From: an uncultured Acetatifactor sp. | GTDB taxonomy: Bacteria; Bacillota; Clostridia; Lachnospirales; Lachnospiraceae | Direction: 5' to 3' | NCBI GenBank assembly: GCA_910587555.1 | Contig: CAJULV010000109.1 | Span: 1 to 5,822, forward strand | Length of the DNA: 5,822 nt | Shown here: in pieces, positions 1 to 5,674 of the stretch | Position numbering within the stretch: the stretch's first letter is position 1 | How the letters are laid out: every line of letters starts with the position of its first letter | Notes under the pieces: generated by a model | What the model was told of the DNA's origin: nothing | Database searches by the model: none | The model's input: the letters and a program-made list of their open reading frames with translations, nothing else | Made by a program: the position numbers and the translations under genes

Positions 1-108
1 TAGCTGCCGCTGCCATGCTTCCGCGCTGGGCGCATAGCGGAAGCCGTTCCCTTTGAGTTCCTCCCGTATCTCCTTATCCGGCTTTTCAAAAGTGGTAATA
101 TCCTCTGA
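1..108 (-). pseudogene. Partial reading frame of a mobile-element type protein (GFRYAPS...AWQR motif), cut by the window edge
   Basis: Read on the minus strand, this gives 36 sense codons directly after an in-frame TAG (111-109) and runs off the window at base 1. The peptide begins SEDITTFEKPDKEIREEL and continues with KGNGFRYAPSAEAWQRQL. The GF-(R/K)-(W/Y)-A-P-S...AWQR pattern is one I associate with segments of large proteins on conjugative elements and phages; I cannot assign a family with certainty. No ATG or ribosome binding site opens the frame, and a GC-rich hairpin lies directly upstream. It is therefore probably the remnant of a gene whose 5' part was lost at a junction, although a longer frame continuing beyond base 1 with a frameshift near base 110 is also possible. 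The composition and order of residues look like genuine protein sequence, not chance. Confidence 0.4.
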
Positions 109-115
109 CTAAAGA

Positions 116-158
116 GCCGCCCTCGTTACCTTAAAAATCAATCAGTAACGAGGGCGGC
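116..158 (-). terminator. GC-rich 14-bp hairpin, candidate terminator of the transporter operon
   Basis: GCCGCCCTCGTTAC (116-129) and GTAACGAGGGCGGC (145-158) are perfect reverse complements separated by a 15-nt A/T-rich loop. On the minus strand the 3' arm is followed by TCTTTAG, a short and imperfect T-run. It is the strongest hairpin downstream of the operon, about 270 bp past the last stop codon. It may end operon transcripts, but the poor T-run and its position at the edge of a gene remnant leave other roles open, such as an element-end structure. Confidence 0.4.
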
Positions 159-425
159 CGCACACTTTGGTCTTTGTGTCAACCCCTTTGAGGAAATTTT
201 TGAAGAATTTTGAGTTAGACCCTATTCAGGAACTAACTCAGCAGCTTAACTAACTGACATTCTGCCATCGGATATCTGAAAAGCACGGTTGATTTTACAT
301 TGCTTGAACAGATGCACTTGCTAATCCGCCAAAACAGACGACCTTTTCACGAGCGTATTGCCGCTTTTCATCAGATTAGCTTCAACACTTTCCCTTGTAA
401 CGCTGTATATAAATTCAGTCAAACA
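159..425. other. Region without a recognisable gene, downstream of the operon
   Basis: No gene with a plausible start and ribosome binding site was found. It contains an 8-bp inverted repeat, TGAGTTAG (211-218) and CTAACTCA (233-240), with a further CCT/AGG pairing inside the loop; neither strand has a T-run after it. On the minus strand, 34 sense codons (425-324) follow the stop of the second permease in the same frame. On the plus strand an open frame runs from about 256 to a TAA at 450-452. The two frames are codon-phase mirrors of each other, so at most one is meaningful. The stretch may be degraded mobile-element DNA. Confidence 0.4.
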
Positions 426-989
426 TCATTGATATGCAGGCTTACAAAATAAGATGATTGCTGCCCCGGCACCACTTAAGAATAATATCAGCAATGGATG
501 AATCCCATTTGTAACAGGCTTAAACACGGAATCACCGGCTCCCGCCTGTACCACAAAATAGAAACAGAACGCTCCCAAATACCCGGCAGCTGTATTTTTT
601 ACAACAGAAGCACAAAGCAGCCCCGCAAACCCCAGCACCATACACGCTGCCAATGCCCTGACAGCATATTCACCAAACGGAAATATACTTCCGCAAACGT
701 ACATATAAACCTCAAATACCATGACCATAACAAAAGTGCCTGCCGCAGAGATTCCAATCCGCAAGGCCGCAGCCGCCCGGAAAGGAAACGGACGCAGGGC
801 AACCATGCTGTATAAGTCATGGGACTGTTCCCGGTAAAACAAAGATGTGAACATGGGAATCCCGATTAATGCCACCATCCGCTCCAGACAGTCAGCAGAT
901 TTTATATAGTCCAGATTTGCAGTCCCGTAGACCAGCGGAATAACCAGCAACAGCAGAATGGAGGGAATGAGCGTATTTTTATAATTCAT
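426..989 (-). CDS. ABC-2 type transporter permease, second membrane subunit (187 aa)
   Basis: This is a small integral membrane protein, likely the second membrane subunit of the ABC transporter encoded just upstream. Hydrophobic segments lie at about residues 7-22, 36-51, 74-97, 111-129, 133-149 and 165-182, the six-helix layout of ABC-2 permeases. There is no large soluble domain, in contrast to its partner. The frame is open up to an ATG at 1064, but I chose the ATG at 989 (MNYKNTLIPS). It gives the usual short cytoplasmic lead into helix 1, has GGGGCG (1004-999) nine bases upstream, and overlaps the end of permease 1 by only 11 bp, consistent with translational coupling. The longer start would overlap by 86 bp and add a polar tail. 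After the TGA stop the same frame stays open for 34 more codons. Family membership is inferred from topology and context; the substrate is unknown. Confidence 0.82.
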   Translation of the reverse strand: MNYKNTLIPSILLLLVIPLVYGTANLDYIKSADCLERMVALIGIPMFTSLFYREQSHDLYSMVALRPFPFRAAAALRIGISAAGTFVMVMVFEVYMYVCGSIFPFGEYAVRALAACMVLGFAGLLCASVVKNTAAGYLGAFCFYFVVQAGAGDSVFKPVTNGIHPLLILFLSGAGAAIILFCKPAYQ

Positions 990-2388
990 GCGGATGTTCG
1001 CCCCAAAAACCGTTAAAAAGTTTTCGGTCCTCAAAGATACCGCCCCCTTTCCGTCTTGTCTCATATACAGCAGCCGAAAGTATCACAAGCAGAAAAGCCG
1101 CACCGGAAATAACAGCCCTGTTCAGCACCAGCATCCGGATGTTCTCCATCATCCTCCCATACCCTTTCAATGTATTATGGCGGATGATCAGGTCAAACAA
1201 ATCATAATTCCCGCCTGCGATCTTGCCGATGGACGGCCTGCCTGCCAGCCAGAGCAGCCCTGTAATCAAAATGCCGGAATAGTTTCCAGTCAGTATCGTC
1301 AGAAACATCCCAATAGCCATAACAAACAGGACCGTGGGCAGAATCCACAAGAAAGCATATTTTATAAAAGCAAATACATCCGGCTGTACTCCTGTCTCCA
1401 TGCAGAACCGTATTAATGTTACCAGTGACTTGATTGGGAAAATAAGGACAGGCAGCATCACCATGCAGACGGATGCCGCAAAGCGGGTGCAGACCAGCCT
1501 GATGCTGGGAACCGCACGCGGGTACACCAGCGCCTGCATCTTACGGCTCTTATCCCTCATCATCAGTTCAATCATCACAAGGGCGGGCAGTCCCAAGACC
1601 ACCAGGGAAATACTGTCACAGTAATACCTGGCAAATGCCCCTGTCACATGGTCCCCTTCATAGAATTCCCTGTGCTGCCGCTCTGTAACAGGGCTTTCTT
1701 CCATATCATTCCCACAGTAATACAGTGCCAGCATTTCCTGACTGAAATAGGAATTGCGCCCAATCATGGCATCTACCTCTCCCATGATTTCCTGGAAACG
1801 GTCAAATGTTACTTTTTCAAAACCGCTTTCCGGGTCTTGGGATGCACCAGCTATATCAGCACTGTTTTCCGTATATTTCCAATCGCCGGGTTCTATGACA
1901 AACTGACCGTTTTCGTTCATGCTTCCCTGTTCCGGCTCAAAAACGAACGCACCGCCGCCGGAAATCTGAAAATCTTCTGCGCTGTCCTCCCCCGTTTCCC
2001 CGTTTATGGCTTCTTCGCTCATTCCTGTCAGTTCCTCCAGATAGGAAAGGATTATCCTCTGCTCTTCTCCAGACAGCGTTTTCGTTTTTACATATCCAAA
2101 AGGATAATATTCATATGTGTTTCTGCGGTAACTGTCCAAAAGCCGTGCGGCTGCCCCGGCCATCATGTTTTTTTGCATCTCCACCTCAGACAGTCTCTCG
2201 GAATCCCCGGCGTATATGCCATCCGGCGCTGTATAAAATACGGATGACGGATCATCCTTCCCGCGAAGCTCACCTTCCACCACCGTATCAAACCGGCGGA
2301 TGCTGACAATAAACAGAGCCAGCACATACAGCCAGTACAGGATCCCCCGTGCTGTTTTTTTACATTCCATCATAAACAGATTTCTCAT
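979..2388 (-). CDS. ABC-2 type transporter permease with large extracytoplasmic domain (469 aa)
   Basis: This is the main membrane subunit of the transporter. A first membrane helix (about 14-30) is followed by a soluble stretch of about 225 residues (31-255) predicted to lie outside the membrane. Five more helices follow at about 256-276, 299-325, 340-366, 369-386 and 422-442. That layout, one helix, a big external domain, then a helix cluster, is typical of ABC-2 permeases thought to interact with envelope substrates. The external domain is acidic around 122-190 and contains two similar short strands 15 residues apart (FVFEP at 148-152, FVIEP at 163-167). The start at 2388 was chosen over the ATG at 2439: the 17 extra residues are Gly/Arg/Ala-rich and lie inside the ATPase gene. 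The 2388 start has a GGGGGTGG-type ribosome binding site and forms an ATGA overlap with the ATPase stop. Substrate cannot be inferred; antimicrobial peptide export is one possibility suggested by the adjacent two-component system. Confidence 0.88.
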   Translation of the reverse strand: MRNLFMMECKKTARGILYWLYVLALFIVSIRRFDTVVEGELRGKDDPSSVFYTAPDGIYAGDSERLSEVEMQKNMMAGAAARLLDSYRRNTYEYYPFGYVKTKTLSGEEQRIILSYLEELTGMSEEAINGETGEDSAEDFQISGGGAFVFEPEQGSMNENGQFVIEPGDWKYTENSADIAGASQDPESGFEKVTFDRFQEIMGEVDAMIGRNSYFSQEMLALYYCGNDMEESPVTERQHREFYEGDHVTGAFARYYCDSISLVVLGLPALVMIELMMRDKSRKMQALVYPRAVPSIRLVCTRFAASVCMVMLPVLIFPIKSLVTLIRFCMETGVQPDVFAFIKYAFLWILPTVLFVMAIGMFLTILTGNYSGILITGLLWLAGRPSIGKIAGGNYDLFDLIIRHNTLKGYGRMMENIRMLVLNRAVISGAAFLLVILSAAVYETRRKGGGIFEDRKLFNGFWGEHPHEL

Positions 2389-3263
2389 TTCACCACCCCC
2401 TCTTCCAGTTGGCGCAGCAGCTCCATATAGCCGTCCCATGCCGTAGGCACACAGGAAACGGGACGACCCGCCGGGATGTGGCCGGCCAATACACGGATTC
2501 TTACGTCCGATGCATGGCTCTGGCTGGACAGGACATAGTAGTCCCTCTTGACCGTCTCCTGTTCCCTTTTTGGAACGGTCAGTTCAAACACTTTCCCCTC
2601 CGCCCTTTTGGCCAATGCTCCTACCGTACCGGCAAACAGCAACCGTCCGGCATCCAGTACCGCCACGTTTTCACATACCGCTTCAATGTCGCTCATGATA
2701 TGGGAGGACACGATCACGGTACGGCTGCCTGAAAATTCATCAAGCAAGGCATAAAAACGGAGCCTTTCTTCCGGGTCAAGCCCTGCTGTGGGTTCATCAA
2801 CAATCAGTACCTGTGGGTCATTCAGCAGGGCCTGGGCAATGCCAAGCCGCCGTTTCATCCCGCCGGACAGCTTCCCTGCCTTTTTTGTCCTGTCATCCCA
2901 TAAATTGACCTGCTGCAGAAGCCGGGGGATGCGTTCCCGCCAGACCTCCCCCGGAATGTCAGAAAGCGCCGCCAGATAACGCATGACCTCCAGTACCGAC
3001 ATATCCGGATAGAAAGAAAATTCCTGGGGCAGATATCCGATGAAAGACCGGATTTTCTTTGTATCCTCCAGAGGGATTCCGTCAAATGTGACCTGTCCGC
3101 CGGAGGGTCTGCTCAGTGTGGCAAGAATCCGCATCAATGTCGTCTTCCCCGCGCCGTTCCTTCCTACCAGCCCGAACATACCGTTTCCGACAGAAAAGGT
3201 AATGCTGTCCAGAACGGCCCTGCTCCCATATACCTTCTTCAAAGACGTAATCTGTATCTCCAT
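2385..3263 (-). CDS. ABC transporter ATP-binding protein (292 aa)
   Basis: This is the cytoplasmic ATPase that drives the two permeases downstream. All nucleotide-binding motifs are intact: Walker A GRNGAGKT (34-41), Q-loop Gln80 in YLPQEF, signature LSGGM (132-136), Walker B VLIVDEP (152-158) with catalytic Glu157, D-loop AGLD (160-163) and switch His188 in SSHIMSD. After about residue 220 there is a C-terminal extension of about 70 residues of mixed character, common in exporters of the ABC-2 class and absent from minimal ATPases. Length and motif spacing are normal. The start at 3263 has an excellent AAGGAG (3278-3273) nine bases upstream. That site, however, forms one arm of a strong inverted repeat, so translation may be regulated. 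The stop overlaps the next start as ATGA, so permease 1 is likely translated by coupling. It belongs to the broad group often annotated as bacitracin-type or multidrug ABC ATPase; that label says nothing firm about substrate. Confidence 0.96.
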   Translation of the reverse strand: MEIQITSLKKVYGSRAVLDSITFSVGNGMFGLVGRNGAGKTTLMRILATLSRPSGGQVTFDGIPLEDTKKIRSFIGYLPQEFSFYPDMSVLEVMRYLAALSDIPGEVWRERIPRLLQQVNLWDDRTKKAGKLSGGMKRRLGIAQALLNDPQVLIVDEPTAGLDPEERLRFYALLDEFSGSRTVIVSSHIMSDIEAVCENVAVLDAGRLLFAGTVGALAKRAEGKVFELTVPKREQETVKRDYYVLSSQSHASDVRIRVLAGHIPAGRPVSCVPTAWDGYMELLRQLEEGVVK

Positions 3264-3267
3264 GAAA

Positions 3268-3331
3268 AAACTCTCCTTTCCAACGTCTGTGTAGGAACTG
3301 TTCCAACAGTTCCTTGTTGTAAGGAGAGTTT
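3268..3331 (-). promoter_or_regulatory. Leader hairpin sequestering the ATPase ribosome binding site (candidate attenuator)
   Basis: In the minus-strand transcript, AAACTCTCCTT (3331-3321) is the perfect 11-nt reverse complement of AAGGAGAGTTT (3278-3268). The second arm contains the AAGGAG ribosome binding site of the ATPase gene and runs into TTT (3267-3265), giving six T in a row just before the ATG. Inside lie a CAAC/GTTG helix and the nested hairpin AGGAACTGTT-GG-AACAGTTCCT (3314-3293). The arrangement could hide the ribosome binding site, act as an intrinsic terminator, or both. The first arm can alternatively pair locally, TCCTT (3325-3321) with AAGGA (3315-3311), which would break the nested hairpin and free the ribosome binding site. 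Folding is inferred from sequence by eye, not calculated. Confidence 0.6.
3293..3314. repeat. 22-nt near-perfect palindrome (possible operator or RNA hairpin)
   Basis: Arms AGGAACTGTT and AACAGTTCCT are perfect reverse complements separated by only two bases. As RNA it folds to a hairpin nested in the larger leader structure. As DNA it resembles a binding site for a dimeric regulator, since it lies in the only true intergenic gap of the operon. The sequence does not decide between the two. Confidence 0.7.
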
Positions 3332-3354
3332 ACCAGCTAAAAGTCTACCTTCCG

Positions 3355-4665
3355 TCACAATGGGGAAATTTCTTCTGTTTTTATTTTCACCGTCACCCGT
3401 GCACCGCCTTCCGGGGCATTATCCAGCAAGATTACACCACCATGCTTCTGTGCAAGTATCCTGCATATGGTCAGCCCGATGCCGAAATGCTTCTTCTCCA
3501 CGGAATGCTTTTCTTCCATGGAATGCTTTTCTTCCATGGAATGCTTTTCTTCCATGGAATGCCCGCTTTCCATGGAATGCCCTCTTTCCATAGAATGCCC
3601 TCCTTCCATTTTTCCTTTATAGAAATAATCCGTTGCTTCCACACGCTCCTTTTCCGAAAATCCCCTGCCATCATCGGTTATGGTGACAGTAAGGAAAGGA
3701 GCTGCAAAGGAAACCTCCACGTCAATCCTTTCCCTACAGAACCGCAGGGAGTTGTCCACGATGTTTTCCATTATCCTGAATACTGCGACCGTGGACAGCA
3801 TCACTGTATGCTCCGGCAATTCCGCCCGTAAGCAGATTTCTTTGCGGTTCTGTCTTGCAATGACGGAAAGCTGTGCCCGCATTTCCTCCAAAAAGCTGCC
3901 CAGCAAGACTTCCCCATATTCCAGATGCATATCCTCCAGTGCCTGGACCTCACGCACGGAATCCGCATATTCCTCCAGCCTTACAGCGGCCTGGTTGATA
4001 TACCCTGCAATTTCCCGTGTCCCATCCCCTGTCAGGGTTTCCTTTCCGGCATTCCTGTCCAGATACTCACTGTAGCCTTTGATGACTGTGATTGGTGTCC
4101 TCAGGTCATGTGCGATACTTGCGTTAATTCTCTTCCTTTCCTCCACCAGCCCCCACATATAACGGTTATTTTTTACCAGCTCGCCCCTCATGGTTTCAAA
4201 TGCCCTGCACAGTTCCCCCAGTTCATCCTGTTTCCCATAATCGATTGTAAAATCAAGGTCATTGTCCGCTATATGGCTTATCCCCTGTTTCAATGCTGCC
4301 AGGGGGTCTTTCAGTTTGACATGGTAAAAATATGTTCCGGCACACACTATCCCAAGGACAGAAAATAAAACAGGCAGAAGCACAATCAATATCTCCGTAA
4401 TCCTGCATATCCACAGTTCTCTGCCGGTAAATTCCATGAGACTGTCCCCTGTGCCGTTTGTTTCCGCATCCATAATGTAGTACCCGCTGCCCCCATAATC
4501 AACAACTGCAGCATCCATCATAAAAGCATGGGATAGCGTAATCTGGTCATGTAACCGTGAACAGGCCCTCACGGATGCAGCAGACAAAAACAGCACAATC
4601 ACTACTGTGACTGACACTATCAGATAGAACGCTTTTTTGAGCGTCATGTCTTTTAATTTACCCAT
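3355..4665 (-). CDS. HAMP-domain sensor histidine kinase with hexapeptide-repeat insertion in the ATP lid (436 aa)
   Basis: This is a membrane-bound sensor kinase, partner of the regulator encoded just upstream. Helix 1 is at about 12-31, an external loop of about 55 residues at 32-87, helix 2 at 88-113, and HAMP at about 114-166. The dimerisation and phospho-acceptor helix carries SIAHDLRTPI with His186. The ATPase domain has the N-box ENIVDNSLRF (Asn301, Asn305), G1 DDGRGF (331-336), F-box DYFYKG (346-351) and G2 GIGL (395-398). All catalytic features are intact, so it should be active. The anomaly is the lid: residues 357-392 are six hexapeptide repeats (HSMERG, HSMESG, three HSMEEK, HSVEKK), where VanS-like relatives usually have about ten residues between F-box and G2. 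The ATG at 4665 overlaps the regulator stop by 13 bp and has a G-rich upstream stretch; an ATG at 4647 is a possible alternative. The short external loop suggests sensing at or in the membrane. The signal is unknown. Confidence 0.96.
   Translation of the reverse strand: MGKLKDMTLKKAFYLIVSVTVVIVLFLSAASVRACSRLHDQITLSHAFMMDAAVVDYGGSGYYIMDAETNGTGDSLMEFTGRELWICRITEILIVLLPVLFSVLGIVCAGTYFYHVKLKDPLAALKQGISHIADNDLDFTIDYGKQDELGELCRAFETMRGELVKNNRYMWGLVEERKRINASIAHDLRTPITVIKGYSEYLDRNAGKETLTGDGTREIAGYINQAAVRLEEYADSVREVQALEDMHLEYGEVLLGSFLEEMRAQLSVIARQNRKEICLRAELPEHTVMLSTVAVFRIMENIVDNSLRFCRERIDVEVSFAAPFLTVTITDDGRGFSEKERVEATDYFYKGKMEGGHSMERGHSMESGHSMEEKHSMEEKHSMEEKHSVEKKHFGIGLTICRILAQKHGGVILLDNAPEGGARVTVKIKTEEISPL
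3490..3597. repeat. 18-bp tandem repeat (six units) inside the kinase gene
   Basis: Six contiguous 18-bp units show as GAATGC at 3503, 3521, 3539, 3557, 3575 and 3593. The three units covering 3508-3561 are identical (plus strand cttttcttccatggaatg); the flanking ones differ at several positions. Four units contain the exact 10-bp palindrome TTCCATGGAA. The period is a multiple of three, so gain or loss of units keeps the kinase in frame. The identical core indicates recent duplication by slippage or unequal recombination. Confidence 0.97.
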
Positions 4666-5324
4666 TTATACCCGCACCCCCAGACTGTTTCTATATACTC
4701 CCTGTCTGTCACCTGTGCCAGCTTTGCGCGTATCCTGCGGATATGCTCTTTCAGGATATCACTGCTGCCCTCAGCATCATATCCCCAGATCCTCTCATAA
4801 ATCCTTTCCCGGTCAAAGACCTGACCCGCATGGAGGGACAGGAATTCTATAATGTCAAACTCCTTTTTGGAAAATGGGACGGCCTGTTCTTTGCAGTACA
4901 CACACCGCCCGGCATAATCAATGAACAGTTCGCCGAACATCTTCATGCTGCCATGCCGCGCCCTGCTCTCCCTCCTCAAATGTGCCTCCACACGGGCAGT
5001 CAGTTCGGCAAGGCTGAACGGCTTCGTGATGTAATCATCCCCGCCCGCCTGCAGGCCGGTAATTTTATCCTGCTCCGTAACGCGGGAGGTCAGGAAAAGG
5101 ATCGGGCAGTCAATATGGTTCCGTATGCTTCTACAGAACTCCAGCCCGTCCGTTTCCGGCATATTGATGTCCAAAAGTATCAGATCCGGGTTATGGGAAA
5201 GAGCCCGGACAGCTTCCTCCGTATCCAATGCGGTATATACAACGTACCCTTCTGTTTGAAAGTGCAGCCTGACCAGACTGCATATGGATTCTTCATCATC
5301 AATCAATAAAATTTTCGGAGCCAT
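4653..5324 (-). CDS. OmpR/VanR-family response regulator (223 aa)
   Basis: This is a cytoplasmic DNA-binding transcription regulator, first gene of the operon and cognate to the kinase that follows. The receiver domain (about 1-120) has the acidic pair Asp9/Asp10, phospho-acceptor Asp52 in LILLDINMP, Thr79 and Lys101 in YITKPF, so it is complete. The winged-helix output domain (about 128-222) ends in the usual ETVWGCGYKW motif with a preceding RRIRAKL recognition-helix region. Length is standard for the family. The start at 5324 has AAAGGAA (5338-5332) seven bases upstream. The TAA stop lies inside the first codons of the kinase, so the two are probably translated together. By analogy with related operons it likely activates its own operon when phosphorylated; the target DNA site is not known, although a GTAGAC-T-rich motif occurs both at its own promoter and before the ATPase gene. 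Confidence 0.97.
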   Translation of the reverse strand: MAPKILLIDDEESICSLVRLHFQTEGYVVYTALDTEEAVRALSHNPDLILLDINMPETDGLEFCRSIRNHIDCPILFLTSRVTEQDKITGLQAGGDDYITKPFSLAELTARVEAHLRRESRARHGSMKMFGELFIDYAGRCVYCKEQAVPFSKKEFDIIEFLSLHAGQVFDRERIYERIWGYDAEGSSDILKEHIRRIRAKLAQVTDREYIETVWGCGYKWVN

Positions 5325-5374
5325 TTTTGTATTCCTTTCCCTTTTACAATTTGACAGAATATCTTTTTCTTGCG

Positions 5375-5403
5375 CTTATATAATGCTATCAAAAAAATGT
5401 CTA
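5375..5403 (-). promoter_or_regulatory. Candidate promoter of the operon
   Basis: On the minus strand TAGACA (5403-5398; five of six match TTGACA) and TATAAG (5380-5375; five of six match TATAAT) are separated by exactly 17 bases. The spacer includes a run of seven T. Initiation would fall near 5368, giving a leader of about 44 bases before the regulator ATG. It is the best sigma-A-type match found upstream of the operon. Confidence 0.6.
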
Positions 5404-5440
5404 CAAACGGTCAACTATGCTTTTTCAATTACCATCCTAT

Positions 5441-5495
5441 ATAAACGGCATTTAATTTGTGCCAGTCGCATAGCACATCCAGTCATGCCGTTTAT
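5441..5495. repeat. 11-bp inverted repeat with nested stem
   Basis: ATAAACGGCAT (5441-5451) and ATGCCGTTTAT (5485-5495) are perfect reverse complements with a 33-nt spacer. Within the spacer TGTGC pairs with GCACA around a 10-nt loop. There is no T-run on either strand, so an ordinary intrinsic terminator is unlikely. It lies between the operon promoter and the plus-strand small gene and could be an operator, a leader structure or a relic of a mobile-element end. Confidence 0.6.
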
Positions 5496-5674
5496 CCGGT
5501 TTGTGTGCAAGATTCAATCACCGAATATATATATATATTGTATGTTGTTCCACGGCGTAAATCAAGATATGCCAGAACTCTCCCTGAACGTACCGGCCAT
5601 TCCGCCCACAAAGCTCCTGATTCTGCTTCCTGAAATTCCGAGAGCCTATGTAAATCGTCACCTGTAAAACCTCC

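Larger units (their letters stand above)
5325..5674. other. Intergenic region between the operon and the plus-strand genes
   Basis: About 350 bp with no convincing gene. It holds the operon promoter, overlapping plus-strand promoter-like hexamers, the 11-bp inverted repeat and an (AT)7 tract at 5525-5538. Bases 5540-5674 are richer in GC and open in minus-strand frames (for example from an ATG at 5677), but those lack a convincing context and end at the AT tract. This may be eroded coding sequence from the host element. Confidence 0.45.

Noticed and set aside
161..189. Minus-strand TTGACA near 179 as a promoter for the left-edge frame
   Set aside because: No -10 box lies 16-18 bases downstream; that position is GC-rich and enters the hairpin.
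990..1064. Longer N-terminus for permease 2 starting at 1064
   Set aside because: It would overlap permease 1 by 86 bp and add a polar extension; the ATG at 989 fits topology and spacing.
2389..2439. Longer N-terminus for permease 1 starting at 2439
   Set aside because: The extra residues are Gly/Ala/Arg-rich and lie inside the ATPase gene; the ATG at 2388 has the ribosome binding site and a typical cytoplasmic lead before helix 1.
3490..3597. CRISPR-like array
   Set aside because: The units are contiguous 18-bp repeats without spacers and form part of an intact coding frame.
3360..3831. Plus-strand open frames opposite the kinase repeat, encoding Phe/Leu/Trp/Asn-rich or His/Gly/Met-rich repeats
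   Set aside because: They exist only because the 18-bp repeat has no stop in several frames. They lie antisense to a complete kinase and have no ribosome binding site or context.
5525..5538. (AT)7 tract as a phase-variable promoter spacer
   Set aside because: No -35 and -10 boxes flank it at useful spacing on either strand, so it is noted only as a simple repeat.
5284..5667. 127-codon plus-strand frame running through the operon promoter
   Set aside because: It begins antisense in the regulator gene, crosses promoter and AT-repeat sequence, lacks a ribosome binding site and reads as random composition.
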